Shown here piece by piece: positions 55,316 to 64,000 of a stretch of DNA of 64,000 nucleotides (position 1 is the first letter of the stretch; the number at the start of each line of letters is the position of its first letter). The position numbers were made by a program, and so were the translations under genes. This stretch comes from an uncultured Leucobacter sp. Lineage in GTDB: Bacteria; Actinomycetota; Actinomycetes; Actinomycetales; Microbacteriaceae. The DNA is taken from the NCBI GenBank assembly GCA_937967375.1, contig CALCJF010000010.1:23121-87120 (forward strand), in the 5' to 3' direction. The notes below the pieces were generated by a model. That model did not search any database, was not told the origin of the DNA, and saw nothing but the letters and a program-made list of their open reading frames with translations.

Positions 55316-56695
55316 TTACGACACGCGAGGCCAGCTTGCTCCAACTGTCGCTAAAAACACGTCGGCGAGACCAGAAAGCTCGATATCTTCGCCCGCTGAC
55401 ACATACAGTGATTGGCCTTTGCCGACGCTCGCGACCTCGGCGAACCCGGCGAGGTTGCGAGCGTCGACTTCTGCACCGACCCGCTCGACCCGCACGCGCC
55501 CACTAGTCACCACGAGCACCATGGGATGCGGCGCCGCCACCACCACGCGGTCGGCACAGTCATCGTCGCGCGCGTCATCACCCTCGGTCTCGCCGAGCCG
55601 CGCACGAAGCAGGGTGAATTCTGGCACCTCGGGCGCCCACGCGACCAGCCCAGGGGCGAGCCGCTCGGGCTCGATCAGGGGTGTATCGAGCTCAGCAAAG
55701 TCGACCACGCGCAGCACCTCGGCAACGTCGACATGCTTCTGGGTGAAGCCAGCGCGCAGCACGTTGTCTGATGCGGCCATCACCTCAACCGCGATGCCGT
55801 CGAGGTAGGCGTGCAACTGTCGCGCGGCGAGATAGATCGCCTCGCCGGGCCCGAGGGTGACGAGGTGCAACAGCAGCGAGATGAGCACCCCTGGGTCGTC
55901 TGGGTATGCGGCGAGTAGTTTTGCGAGTGCCTCACGGCGCGCGACTGCGACACCGACCGGGGCAGCAATCGCCGGGTCCGCTTCATAAGAACCATCAAGT
56001 CCCTCAAGCGCCGCTCCGAGGGCCCGCAACGCGGCTGAGACCGTTTCGTCACCGCTCAGCGCCCAGTTCAGGTACGAGGATCGCGCCTCGGCAGCTTCAT
56101 CATCGGCACCCACCGCGGCACCAGTTGCAATACTTGCACCGGTTGCAGCAGCCTCCGCCCCGACAACGCAGAGTCCGGCCGCATGCAACAGCGCGTCGCG
56201 CCCCGGCCCCCCAGGAGCAGCCGCGGCGAGCGCGAGCACGTCGGCGCGCGCCTCATCGAGTGCGCGAAAGCCGCACAGCGCAGACACTTCACCGAGCGCG
56301 ACCAGCAACTCGGGTTTGTGGTTGTCGTCGCCGTAGTTGCGCTCGCGGGCGTCGAGCGGCACCCCTGCTGCCTGTTCACGAGCAAAACCGTCGAGCGCCT
56401 GCTGCTTGTCGGGGTGCACCTGCAACGACAGCGGGGCGCCTATGCCGAGCACCTTCAGCAGAAAGGGCAAGTGCTGGCCGTCGACGCCGTAGCGCTCAGG
56501 ATCGCTCTCGATGAGCTCGATCAACGTCTGCGCCCGGGGGCTCGCTTTCGCGACAGACGCGGGCGCGCCGGGGTGATCGCCGAGCCACAGCTCTGCCTGT
56601 GGTTCGCCGGTAGGTGCGGTGCCGAGCAACCCGGGCAGGGCATCGCGAGAACCCCACGCATAGGCGCGCGGGGTGTTCTCAATGAAGATCAACAT
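55316..56695 (-). CDS. manA: Mannose-6-phosphate isomerase, class I
   Basis: This 459-residue cupin enzyme interconverts fructose-6-phosphate and mannose-6-phosphate. Zinc ligands are visible: Gln and His in SLQVHPDKQQA, Glu in HKPELLVAL and His in QLHAYLDGIAVEVMAASDN. Length is normal for the actinobacterial enzymes. AGGGAG precedes the ATG at 56695; an in-frame start 37 codons upstream lacks one. It supplies mannose units for GDP-mannose and polyprenol-linked mannose. The gene is divergent from the Wzy-like gene. Confidence 0.95.
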   Translation of the reverse strand: MLIFIENTPRAYAWGSRDALPGLLGTAPTGEPQAELWLGDHPGAPASVAKASPRAQTLIELIESDPERYGVDGQHLPFLLKVLGIGAPLSLQVHPDKQQALDGFAREQAAGVPLDARERNYGDDNHKPELLVALGEVSALCGFRALDEARADVLALAAAAPGGPGRDALLHAAGLCVVGAEAAATGASIATGAAVGADDEAAEARSSYLNWALSGDETVSAALRALGAALEGLDGSYEADPAIAAPVGVAVARREALAKLLAAYPDDPGVLISLLLHLVTLGPGEAIYLAARQLHAYLDGIAVEVMAASDNVLRAGFTQKHVDVAEVLRVVDFAELDTPLIEPERLAPGLVAWAPEVPEFTLLRARLGETEGDDARDDDCADRVVVAAPHPMVLVVTSGRVRVERVGAEVDARNLAGFAEVASVGKGQSLYVSAGEDIELSGLADVFLATVGASWPRVS

Positions 56696-56719
56696 ATTCG
56701 ATGCTCCCTGTCCACCCGC

Positions 56720-56732
56720 TACCATACCGACT
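56720..56732 (+). promoter_or_regulatory. Leaderless-type promoter of the O-antigen-ligase-like gene
   Basis: TACCAT (56720-56725) ends 7 nt before the ATG at 56733. Confidence 0.45.
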
Positions 56733-58106
56733 ATGACCGAGAGTAAGACTCGCCTTGGCGTCAGCGCCTTCGCAATCATCGCGTTCGTGTTCGCGTTCGG
56801 TAGCAACGGCGTGCGCTACATCGTTGGTCTTCCGATGTTTTTCGTGCTCGCTGGGGTGCTGGCAGTCGCGAGCATCGTGTTGTTCGTGCGCCTGAAGCCC
56901 GCGCGCTTTCGTTGGTACCGGCTTCCTTCGCCAATCTATTGGTTTCTCACCCTCGCTACGCTGTCGATCTTCTGGAGCGCCTACCGGCTCGAAACGATCG
57001 CCGGTGTCGCCGCGCAACTCGCGACGACCGCGCTGGCCGTGATGTTGGCCTTCGTGCTGAGCTGGCATGAGTTGTTGCGCACCCTCGCGTCGGCGATGCG
57101 CTGGCTGCTCGGCGTCTCGTACCTATTCGAGCTCTGGGTGGCGATCTTCTGGCGCGAGCCGCTCATGACCTGGTGGATGGAGCAGCCCGAGGGCAAGACC
57201 CGCAAGATTCTGTTCTGGAGCCGCGACCTGCTGTTCTCAGGCGGGCCGATCCAGGGCATCGTCGGCAGCTCGGTGCTGTTCGGATTTCTCGCTCTCATCG
57301 CGCTGATCCTCTTCGGCATTCAGCTGCGCGCGGGGCTCGTGCGCCCGGCCTCGGGCTGGTTCTGGGTCACCGTCGCCGCGCTCACGCTTGTGTTGACGCG
57401 CAGCGCCACGATCTGGGTCGCCTTGCTCGCAGTGCTCGTGGCGCTCGCGTTCGCGCTCTGGGGTCGACGCATCGGCCAAGAGAAGCGCATGCCCGTCTAC
57501 TGGACAGCCGGGGCGCTCATCGCCGTCGCGCTCGCCGCGGTGCTCTTCGCGCGCGACTTCGTGTTCGGCCTGCTGGGTAAGAGCGGCGACCTGACCGGGC
57601 GAGCCGAAACCTGGCAGAAGGTTTGGGGCCTCGTCGAGCAGCACCCGTGGTTCGGCTGGGGTTGGGTGAGCTACTGGCCGACGTGGGTCGAACCGTTCAA
57701 GGGTCTCGACACGAAGGCCGGCATCGCCGTGATGAGCGCGCACAACGCCTGGCTCGATGTGTGGCTGCAGCTCGGCATCGTTGGCGTGCTGGTGTTTGCA
57801 CCGATCGTGTTTCTCACGTTGCAGCGAACCTGGTTCAGGGCGGTGGATCAGCCCCGGCGCGGGCCGGGGCCTGCGCTCCCCTTTGCGACGAGCGCACTCT
57901 GGCCGCTGCTCGTGTTGACCGCACTGATCGTGCAGTCGATCACCGAGAGCCGCATTCTCATCGAGAGCGGCTGGCTACTGCTCATCATCCTCGCGGTGAA
58001 GACTCGCTTCGATTTCGAGCTGCCAGCGCAAGACACCGAGCCGACGAAGCGCCCGTGGCGCGAGGTGCCGATCCCGCGCGATACCCACGGCCGCGCCCCG
58101 AAGTAG
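56733..58106 (+). CDS. O-antigen ligase/polymerase-like membrane protein
   Basis: This 457-residue protein has about twelve membrane helices. The Wzy_C-type signature GRAETWQKVWGLVEQHPWFGWGW and the following HNAWLDVWLQLGIVG place it in the O-antigen ligase/polymerase family (PF04932). In Gram-positive bacteria such proteins act on surface polysaccharide or teichoic-acid-like polymers at the outer membrane face. The start at 56733 has no ribosome site. It stands 37 bp from the divergent manA start. Confidence 0.83.
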   Translation: MTESKTRLGVSAFAIIAFVFAFGSNGVRYIVGLPMFFVLAGVLAVASIVLFVRLKPARFRWYRLPSPIYWFLTLATLSIFWSAYRLETIAGVAAQLATTALAVMLAFVLSWHELLRTLASAMRWLLGVSYLFELWVAIFWREPLMTWWMEQPEGKTRKILFWSRDLLFSGGPIQGIVGSSVLFGFLALIALILFGIQLRAGLVRPASGWFWVTVAALTLVLTRSATIWVALLAVLVALAFALWGRRIGQEKRMPVYWTAGALIAVALAAVLFARDFVFGLLGKSGDLTGRAETWQKVWGLVEQHPWFGWGWVSYWPTWVEPFKGLDTKAGIAVMSAHNAWLDVWLQLGIVGVLVFAPIVFLTLQRTWFRAVDQPRRGPGPALPFATSALWPLLVLTALIVQSITESRILIESGWLLLIILAVKTRFDFELPAQDTEPTKRPWREVPIPRDTHGRAPK

Positions 58107-58115
58107 GCTCGAGCG

Positions 58116-58916
58116 TTATGCCTCGAGCCAGTGCAGCACGCGCTCGGCGGCGGCCTCCCCCTCGCCGATCATGGCCTCGTGGCCGGGCCCACCAAGCACG
58201 GTGAGTTCGCCGTGCGGCAGCGCGAGCGCCACCTCGTAGCACCACTCAGGAGGGGTCACGCGATCCCGGCTGCCGACCAGCACGAGCGCCGGCTGCTGCA
58301 CCTTCGGCAGGGTGTCTTCGATGCGATGCTCGAGGGTGGGCTCGAGCTTCTTCAGGAACCAGCGCGGGCCAGTGCGCAGGTATTCGTACACGCCTACGAC
58401 GATCGCGATCAGGGGCTTGCCCTTGAAGAGATCCTGCACCATGCGCTTCGCCTGCTGCTTGAGTGTGCGCTCGGCCGCGTTGACCGAGGGCGCGAAGAGC
58501 ACCACGCGGTCGACCAGCCCGGGGTGGGCGGCGGCGAGTTCGCTGACGACCTGCGCGCCCATCGAGTGTCCGACAGCGGTGAGCGAGCCGATCCCACGCT
58601 CGGTAGTCGCTGCCAGCATCGCAGCCGCAACCAACTCTGCGGTATCGGCGATGCTCAGCGCAGTCTCGGGTTCTGGCGAATCGCCGAAGCCGGGCAAATC
58701 GACCGCGATGATCTCGGCGTGCGGCAGCATCGCCTCAATGAAGCGATTGAACGTGAGGTGGCCCATGCCGATGCCGTGCACAAGCAAGAACGCGGGCTTG
58801 CGGGGGTTCGCCCAGCGAAAGCAGCGCAGTTCGTGGTCACCCTGCGAGTACGCCCAGCGCTCGGGGTCGGGAAGCCCACTCAGACGGTTACGTGTAGATC
58901 GAGACTGCTTCGCCAC
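58116..58916 (-). CDS. Alpha/beta hydrolase
   Basis: This 266-residue hydrolase has the oxyanion loop LLVHGIGMGHLT, nucleophile elbow GHSMG, acid residue in GSRDRVTPPE and His in GPGHEAMIGEGE. The substrate is unknown; esterase, lactonase or C-C hydrolase activity would fit. The start is GTG 58916, 10 bp after the antiporter stop codon. No ribosome site is present, and TAGACT lies 7 nt upstream, so it could have its own leaderless transcript. Confidence 0.86.
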   Translation of the reverse strand: MAKQSRSTRNRLSGLPDPERWAYSQGDHELRCFRWANPRKPAFLLVHGIGMGHLTFNRFIEAMLPHAEIIAVDLPGFGDSPEPETALSIADTAELVAAAMLAATTERGIGSLTAVGHSMGAQVVSELAAAHPGLVDRVVLFAPSVNAAERTLKQQAKRMVQDLFKGKPLIAIVVGVYEYLRTGPRWFLKKLEPTLEHRIEDTLPKVQQPALVLVGSRDRVTPPEWCYEVALALPHGELTVLGGPGHEAMIGEGEAAAERVLHWLEA

Positions 58917-58929
58917 GAAGACGAGTCTA
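58917..58929 (-). promoter_or_regulatory. Leaderless-type promoter of the hydrolase gene
   Basis: On the minus strand TAGACT (58929-58924) ends 7 nt before GTG 58916; it overlaps the stop codon of the upstream antiporter gene. Confidence 0.45.
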
Positions 58930-60153
58930 GGCCTGAACCTTGCCGATGAGGGCGCGCGTGATCCTCGTGCCGAACAGACCGTGCAGCACGACACTGCCGA
59001 GCACGGTCACGACCAGCACGTAGAGTGCGATGTTCGCGTCGTCGTCGCGCATCGCATTGAAGGCGAGCAGTCCGAACACGATGCTCGAGGTGCCGCGCGG
59101 CGCGGCGAAGCCGAGCGCCGTCTGCTCGCGAAACGGCACCGAGCTACCGAGAAACGCGAGATACACGGGCAGCATACGCAGCACGGTGAGCGCGAGCAGG
59201 GCAAAGAGGATCCACGGCCCCTCCACCGGAGTGACGAAAATGAGTGACACGACCGCACCGAACACGAACCACATGAAGAGCGAGCTGAGGTTCGCGATGT
59301 CATCGGCGAGTGAGAGCTCTCGCTCAACCATGTGATGGTGCTCCGGTGTTTCACGAAAGCCCGAGCGCGCAAACTTGTAGGCGAGGCCCGCGACGAACGC
59401 GGCGACGAAGCCGTTGCCGCCGACCGCAACCGCGCACGCATAGGTGATGAGCGGCACGAGAACCATCGCGATGCGCACCCCGTTTTCTGGCGCCCAGCGT
59501 CGGGCCGTGACCCACCGCACCAGCAGGCCAACGGCACCGCCGATGCCCGCACCGAAGAGCAGCGCATAACCGATCGCTGGCAGCGCACCAGCGATCGCGT
59601 CGAGAGGGGTTTCGTGCTCGCCGGCACCGGGCAGGGCCACCACCAGCAGTGCGCACGCGAACAGCGGCGAGAGGATGCCGTCGTTGTAGCCGCTCTCGGC
59701 GGCGAGCGCGTGCCGCATGCCTCTCGGCAGCGTGGGGTCGCGCAGCAGTTCTGGCGCGGGCGCGAAGTCGAGCGGCAGCACGACGCAGGCCATCACGATG
59801 ACCGCGAACACCGAGGTGCCGAGCAACGGCAGCCCCACCACTGTGGCGAATACGATCGAAACAGGCAGCGCGATCAGCAGCAGCCTGAGCACCCGCGAGC
59901 GTTCACCGGCGAGAAATCCGCCGCGCACCTCGATCGCGTCGACAAAAAGCAGCAGGGCGAGGATCACCTCGGCCACGCGCTCGGCGATCACCGTGTTGAG
60001 GCCGGTCTCGAGCTCGGACTGCAGAAAGAAGCCCGTGGCGATGCCGACGAGCACCATCGCTACGGCTCCCGAGATGTGCCAGCTGCGCAGCCGCTCCCCC
60101 ACGAGCGCCCAGGCGACTATCGCGATGGCCGCGCATACGGTGAGGGTGATCAT
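58927..60153 (-). CDS. CPA1-type cation/proton antiporter
   Basis: This 408-residue membrane protein has 11-13 helices. Charged residues within helices (FVDAIEVRGGF and LPLDFAPAPELL) and AAESGYNDGILSPL fit the Na+/H+ exchanger fold. It should exchange Na+ or K+ for protons. It is short and lacks the long cytoplasmic tail of some homologues. Confidence 0.88.
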   Translation of the reverse strand: MITLTVCAAIAIVAWALVGERLRSWHISGAVAMVLVGIATGFFLQSELETGLNTVIAERVAEVILALLLFVDAIEVRGGFLAGERSRVLRLLLIALPVSIVFATVVGLPLLGTSVFAVIVMACVVLPLDFAPAPELLRDPTLPRGMRHALAAESGYNDGILSPLFACALLVVALPGAGEHETPLDAIAGALPAIGYALLFGAGIGGAVGLLVRWVTARRWAPENGVRIAMVLVPLITYACAVAVGGNGFVAAFVAGLAYKFARSGFRETPEHHHMVERELSLADDIANLSSLFMWFVFGAVVSLIFVTPVEGPWILFALLALTVLRMLPVYLAFLGSSVPFREQTALGFAAPRGTSSIVFGLLAFNAMRDDDANIALYVLVVTVLGSVVLHGLFGTRITRALIGKVQA

Positions 60154-60165
60154 GTTCGCATTCTA
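60154..60165 (-). promoter_or_regulatory. Leaderless-type promoter of the antiporter gene
   Basis: On the minus strand TAGAAT (60165-60160) lies 6 nt before the ATG at 60153. It matches the -10 consensus at five of six positions. Confidence 0.55.
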
Positions 60166-60186
60166 AAAGTTCGTGGGCTCAGCGGG

Positions 60187-61986
60187 TTATTCGAAGCGCT
60201 CAACACCGAAGAGCATGTGCCCCTGCTCTTGCAGCAGTTCGTATGCCTCGAGAAAGGTCTGCGGCAGCTGCGATTCGGGCAAACCGGCGCGCGCGAGCAA
60301 CAGGCCGAGCAGCCCGTGCGCTGGCGGGGTGAGCGGCTTGTCTTTGTGCGCGTGGGCGGGGTGCGGCGGTTTCTCTTCGGGGTTTGGTGGCGCGAAGGTC
60401 GTGAACGTAACGGGCCAGTCGGCGGGGTGCCGCGGCTCGCTGAGATTGATGACGTTCAACATGTCGTTGGCGGTCGCGTCGCGTCGAGTGAGCGGCTCGA
60501 GGCCGTGCAGTCTGTTGAGTGTCGCGATCACCGATCCGTGATGCATTTCGTCGTTGATCACCGTGCCGGCGCGAGTGTAGGCAGAGACCGCGATGGCTGG
60601 CACACGGCAACCGAGGCGGTCGAATTCGAAGCCCATCTCACCCGCACCCGCGTTGTCAGGCGGCGTCGCCATCGGCGGCGGTACGTGGTCGTAGCAGCCG
60701 CCGTGCTCGTCGAAGGTGATCAGCAGCAGCGTGTTGATCGCGTTCGAGCCATCAGGCGTCGCGCTGGTGCGAATCGCGTCATAGATGTCGTGGATCAGCG
60801 CGTCACCGTCACGCACATCCGAGTAGGCGCTGTCGCGAATCTCTTCACCATTCACGTCGCTCTCTTTGCGGCTGCCGAACGGCGGGTGAAAGTCGTTGTG
60901 GTTGTAGACCATGCGGGGTTCGATGAACGCGTACTCGGGCAGTTTGCCGTGCTCGGCGTCTGCATAGAACTCATCCATGGTGCCGAAACGATCGGTGTTC
61001 CAAAACTTCTGCAGCACGGGCGCGTGCAGCACGCCCGTGAACGACACCATCTGCAATTTGTCGAAGTAGATCTTCCAACTCAGGCCGGCCTCTTCGAGTC
61101 TGTTGAAGATCGTGGGTGCGGGCCTCGCGTCTATCCATTTGTCGTAGCCCCCGCCGTGCTTGTTCGTGACGAAGCCGTGCGAGGTCGAGGCGTGAAAGAA
61201 CGAGCGGTTGCAGAAGGTTTGCGAGGGCACGGCACAGAACCACGAGTCGTAGACGGCGAATTCGCGGGCGAGCGTCGAGAGGGTGGGCAACATTTCGGGC
61301 GAAAATGATCCCATGATCTGCGATGCCTCTTCGATCGTGGGGGTCTTGCCCTTGTAGAGCCGCTCGTAGTTGATGATGTAGTCGCGCAGAAACCCGCCCA
61401 TCTCGGGTAGTGCGTCGCGCGGTGGCCGGTTGAAGGGTTCTTGCATGTGCTCGACGAAAAGCTCGGAGTTGGTTTGCGGTTCGACGTGGTTGAAGAGCTG
61501 CGTGTTCACATGCGGAAACTCTTCTCCCGGGTCGGGGTTCGGCAACCCCATGATTCTGTCGGTCGGCCCCTCGTAGACGTGCGCTTCGACGCGCTGCCCG
61601 TCGGTAGTCTCGTTGAAGTAATCGCCGAATGCGAGGCCGTCGAACGTCTGCCCCTCGGGAAGGTTGGTCTCGTCATAGAGATAGCCGAGCAGGTTGTCGA
61701 AGGAACGATTTTCGCCCATCACCACGACGATGTGGTCGAACCCCGGCGCGTGCCGCGGGCTGAGCTTTGCGTAGCGATCCTCGCCCTGATGAAAACCGTC
61801 TCGGCCACGGATAGCATTGCCGACCGCGGCCCCCGCTGCACCACCGAGCGCGGTTGCGCCCAAAGCCCCCGCGACACCCAGCCTGAAGAACCCGCGCCGC
61901 GATTGGGTGGGCTCTGTCTCGCTCGCCTCGCCATTCGCTGCGTGCGGATCGCCCAGCACTGGCCGTGATCCGTCGTCTGCGTTCAC
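60187..61986 (-). CDS. Tat-exported phospholipase-C-type phosphoesterase
   Basis: This 599-residue enzyme has a twin-arginine signal (SRRGFFRLGVAG). The phosphoesterase domain (PF04185) shows GENRSFDNLLGYLYDE, FCNRSFFHASTSHGF, NHNDFHPPFG and ITFDEHGGCYDHVPPP. Members are phosphatidylcholine-type phospholipases C or acid phosphatases. The start is GTG 61986, with GGGGAGG 8 nt upstream. It is divergent from the polysaccharide deacetylase gene. Use of host or environmental phospholipid as phosphate source is possible. Confidence 0.9.
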   Translation of the reverse strand: MNADDGSRPVLGDPHAANGEASETEPTQSRRGFFRLGVAGALGATALGGAAGAAVGNAIRGRDGFHQGEDRYAKLSPRHAPGFDHIVVVMGENRSFDNLLGYLYDETNLPEGQTFDGLAFGDYFNETTDGQRVEAHVYEGPTDRIMGLPNPDPGEEFPHVNTQLFNHVEPQTNSELFVEHMQEPFNRPPRDALPEMGGFLRDYIINYERLYKGKTPTIEEASQIMGSFSPEMLPTLSTLAREFAVYDSWFCAVPSQTFCNRSFFHASTSHGFVTNKHGGGYDKWIDARPAPTIFNRLEEAGLSWKIYFDKLQMVSFTGVLHAPVLQKFWNTDRFGTMDEFYADAEHGKLPEYAFIEPRMVYNHNDFHPPFGSRKESDVNGEEIRDSAYSDVRDGDALIHDIYDAIRTSATPDGSNAINTLLLITFDEHGGCYDHVPPPMATPPDNAGAGEMGFEFDRLGCRVPAIAVSAYTRAGTVINDEMHHGSVIATLNRLHGLEPLTRRDATANDMLNVINLSEPRHPADWPVTFTTFAPPNPEEKPPHPAHAHKDKPLTPPAHGLLGLLLARAGLPESQLPQTFLEAYELLQEQGHMLFGVERFE

Positions 61987-62095
61987 TCACGCACCTCCCC
62001 GTTGAGCTGAGCACTGGTTTCATTCTGAATGTACCGGTATCAACATCGTCTATGACACCATGCCAAAATTTATTTTTCAGTTCGCTTGACCGATA

Positions 62096-62108
62096 TATAC
62101 TTCGAATC
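62096..62108 (+). promoter_or_regulatory. Leaderless-type promoter of the polysaccharide deacetylase gene
   Basis: TATACT (62096-62101) ends 7 nt before GTG 62109, in an AT-rich patch that stands out locally. Confidence 0.55.
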
Positions 62109-62936
62109 GTGGAACGGCGGCAGTTTCTCAGCGCGGCATTTGTGGCGTCGGCACTTGGCTTGCAAGCATGCGCGAGTTCTTCCGCACCAGCAGTTACTCC
62201 GGCACCCTCACCATCCCCCGCCCCGCTGCCGAAGCCCGACCCGATCCCACTGCCACCGCCGGCACCTGAGCCACCGCCGCCACCACCTCCGCCGCAGTTC
62301 GTGCCGCAGTTCGACCTCACAGGCGAGCCGCTCTGGGGGTTGCCCGAGGGCGTCGGCAACCAGCTTGCCTGGACGGTCGACGATGGGGCCAGCCCCGATG
62401 TCGTGCAGGCATACGCGAGCTTCGCCCAACAGACCGGCACCAGGCTCACCTTTTTCGTGAACGGAATGTATGCCGATTCATGGGTGCCTGCGGCAGCGAC
62501 CCTCGCGCCGATGATCGCAACGGGCCAAGTTCAGATTGCAAACCACACGTTCTCGCATCCGTCGTTGCTGGGTAGCAGTGACGCGCAGATTCAAGACGAG
62601 CTGATGCAGAATCACGAGTTCATACAGAGCACGTTCGGTGTCGATGCCAGGCCGTACTTTCGCCCGCCATACGGCGAGCGCGACGCCCGCACCGACGCGG
62701 CCGCGGCGGCTGTCGGGTACACGGCACCCGTCATGTGGTACGGCTCGCTCGGCGACTCGGGGCTGATCACGCCCGAGGTCATGATGCAAGAGGCAGACAA
62801 GTGGTTGCAGCCGGGGCATATCGTGCTCGGGCATGCGAACGCACCGACGGTGACTGGCCTCTATCAGTGGTTGCTCGACCTGCTTGCCTCGCGCGGCATC
62901 GTCACGGTGACGCTCAACGACGTATTTCGACGTTAG
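62109..62936 (+). CDS. NodB-type polysaccharide deacetylase lipoprotein
   Basis: This 275-residue protein starts with ERRQFLSA and lipobox LQAC (Cys21), so it is probably exported as a lipoprotein, possibly by Tat. A Pro/Ser-rich linker (P-runs at residues 35-65) leads to a NodB domain: VDDGAS, the zinc pair in NHTFSH, and RPPYGE. Such enzymes deacetylate peptidoglycan or chitin-like sugars. I chose GTG 62109; the longer open frame has no start signal and overlaps the phospholipase promoter. Confidence 0.87.
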   Translation: MERRQFLSAAFVASALGLQACASSSAPAVTPAPSPSPAPLPKPDPIPLPPPAPEPPPPPPPPQFVPQFDLTGEPLWGLPEGVGNQLAWTVDDGASPDVVQAYASFAQQTGTRLTFFVNGMYADSWVPAAATLAPMIATGQVQIANHTFSHPSLLGSSDAQIQDELMQNHEFIQSTFGVDARPYFRPPYGERDARTDAAAAAVGYTAPVMWYGSLGDSGLITPEVMMQEADKWLQPGHIVLGHANAPTVTGLYQWLLDLLASRGIVTVTLNDVFRR

Positions 62937-63004
62937 CGAGGTATCCGGCCGATCGCTACCGGGCCTGTCGCGCTGCTGCCCAGCTTCCCGGCTCACCGAG
63001 ACGC

Positions 63005-63017
63005 TAAACTGCTGCGA
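63005..63017 (+). promoter_or_regulatory. Leaderless-type promoter of the small unknown gene
   Basis: TAAACT (63005-63010) ends 7 nt before GTG 63018. Confidence 0.45.
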
Positions 63018-63377
63018 GTGATCTTGACCTCGGAGCGGCTTGAACAGCTCAGAACCTTCGCCCGCATCGAGCGCACCGCAGTGCTCGAGATGCGCGGGCG
63101 AGAGGGCGAAGACCCATTGGTCACGTTGGCGAGCATTCCAAGCGTCGACGAGTTCGTGGTGCACGAGCTTCGCAACGAGCTGCTCGAAGAGAGCGGCAAG
63201 CTCGCCGAGTTCGCGATGGCGAGACTCGCCGGCCAGGGCACCGGCGACGATGCGGCGCAGCATCGACTGAATGCCGATCGCGCTGAGTTCGAACTGCTGC
63301 GCGAGATCGCTGCGGGCTGCCCCGAGCTCACACAGGCGGTGTGGTTGGTCGCCGACCGGCTCGAGTTGGTGGCGTAG
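63018..63377 (+). CDS. Small protein of unknown function
   Basis: This 119-residue, acidic, soluble protein has two helical stretches (LRNELLEESGKLAEFAMARL and DRAEFELLREIAAG) and no cysteine pair or membrane segment. I do not recognise the family. The start is GTG 63018, supported by an upstream TAAACT hexamer and by codon-position GC bias. It converges with the glycosyltransferase fragment at 63428. Confidence 0.6.
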   Translation: MILTSERLEQLRTFARIERTAVLEMRGREGEDPLVTLASIPSVDEFVVHELRNELLEESGKLAEFAMARLAGQGTGDDAAQHRLNADRAEFELLREIAAGCPELTQAVWLVADRLELVA

Positions 63378-63427
63378 TAGCTTCCGGGCTCTCGAAAAGG
63401 ATCGCTCGCGGCGGCGCGCAATACTCG

Positions 63428-64000
63428 CTACACAGGCTGCAACAAATTGCGTACGGAGTCTTTTAGGCCAGTGCCATAGCGGCTGTAGTTGCCGGCGCGT
63501 AGCTGCTTCAAGATGGGTGCAATGCGCATGAGGCGCGCTTCTGGGTAGGCCTGGCGGGCCTGCTCAAAGCGGTACTTCTCGTGCGCCATTTCGCGATACC
63601 CAGCGTCGGCTTTTGCGGCATCGATCGGCGAGGCGAGCTCTTCGATACGCGCGTCGAGTGCCTGTGCTCTGAGAAACAGTCGCAGGTTGCGTTCGGTGCG
63701 GGGTTGGGCGAACATCGCGAACTTTCGGCCGGCGCCGATCTTTGTCATGCCGACCTGGTTGTTTCCGTGTTGCCGGTAATCGGTGAGCGCCTCGTCGTGC
63801 ATGCGCACCCCGTCAAAGGCGGCCGCGACAACCGCAAGCCACTCGTCGTGTAGCCAGGTTTCTGGAAACGGTATTGCAGCATCGACGAGTGAACGCCGCA
63901 GCATCACCGTTGCACCGGTGGCGAGGTTGCGTCGCATGAACTGCTCAAACACTCGACCGCTCTCGACGAGCCCTCGCTCGTGGGGGTTCATTGCGATTGC
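63428..64000 (-). CDS. Glycosyltransferase, C-terminal part
   Basis: The gene runs off the right edge, so its start is not in the window. The visible 187 or more residues include FMRRNLATGATVMLRRSLVDAA, PETWLHDEWLAVVAA and LTDYRQHGNNQVG, which match the acceptor half of GT2 rhamnosyltransferase-like enzymes. The HDEW segment is the probable catalytic base region. It would add sugars to a surface polysaccharide. Confidence 0.8.
   Translation of the reverse strand, partial: AIAMNPHERGLVESGRVFEQFMRRNLATGATVMLRRSLVDAAIPFPETWLHDEWLAVVAAAFDGVRMHDEALTDYRQHGNNQVGMTKIGAGRKFAMFAQPRTERNLRLFLRAQALDARIEELASPIDAAKADAGYREMAHEKYRFEQARQAYPEARLMRIAPILKQLRAGNYSRYGTGLKDSVRNLLQPV

Noticed and set aside
59332..61308. 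Antisense frame of about 658 codons across the antiporter and phospholipase genes.
   Set aside because: It spans two well-supported genes and their spacer, and is rich in Arg/His/Gln as shadow frames are.

Overview
The window is high-GC actinobacterial DNA. The combination of whiB2-like, mtrA-mtrB-lpqB, comF, hpf and secA genes, the many GTG/TTG starts, LPXTG and choice-of-anchor proteins and CIRCE control of groEL points to the family Microbacteriaceae. Leucobacter or a close relative is my best guess; the genus is an inference, not something the sequence proves.

Left part (1-12.3 kb). After the 3' end of an XPB-like helicase gene comes a block of ten genes, all on the minus strand. It holds a FAD-linked oxidase, a TIM-barrel isomerase/epimerase, a Tm-1-like UPF0261 protein, a creatininase-family amidohydrolase, a GntR/FCD regulator and a complete LivHMKGF-type ABC importer. 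An identical 21-bp sequence carrying the palindrome TTGTATACAA lies 51 bp upstream of the first start codon of each of the two transcription units. The importer and the enzymes therefore look like one regulon controlled by the local GntR protein. The substrate is unknown, and this is the best candidate here for an undescribed system.

Surface and signalling (12.3-25.8 kb). A sortase-assembled pilus locus (CnaB-repeat adhesin, pilin, class C sortase) is divergent from a large LuxR-type ATPase regulator. An OmpR-type two-component pair follows. Then come groEL, with two tandem CIRCE operators, and a LytR_C-domain protein.

Heme and iron (26.0-33.2 kb). HmuT is divergent from HmuU-HmuV, and two HtaA-domain surface proteins lie downstream. 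The large HtaA protein has an iron-box-like palindrome upstream and a 446-bp internal segment duplicated with no base changes.

Middle (33.3-42.5 kb). Here are a nitroreductase-like protein, MsrB, a DMT exporter, tRNA-Thr(UGU), a Dsb-like thioredoxin-fold protein, SecA, a dolichol-phosphate-mannose-synthase-like glycosyltransferase, HPF and ComF. Several strong intergenic hairpins occur in this stretch.

Right part (42.6-64 kb). The conserved actinobacterial envelope block lpqB-mtrB-mtrA continues through a small Rv3259-like protein, DUF3499, DUF5719, a 1074-residue membrane glycosyltransferase, an LPXTG protein and WhiB2 to ManA. The end holds an O-antigen-ligase-like membrane protein, an alpha/beta hydrolase, a cation/proton antiporter, a Tat-exported phospholipase-C-type phosphoesterase, a polysaccharide deacetylase, a small unknown protein and a truncated glycosyltransferase. 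Eight genes in the right half have a TAnnnT-like -10 hexamer 6-7 nt before the start codon and seven of them have no visible Shine-Dalgarno sequence, which suggests leaderless mRNAs.
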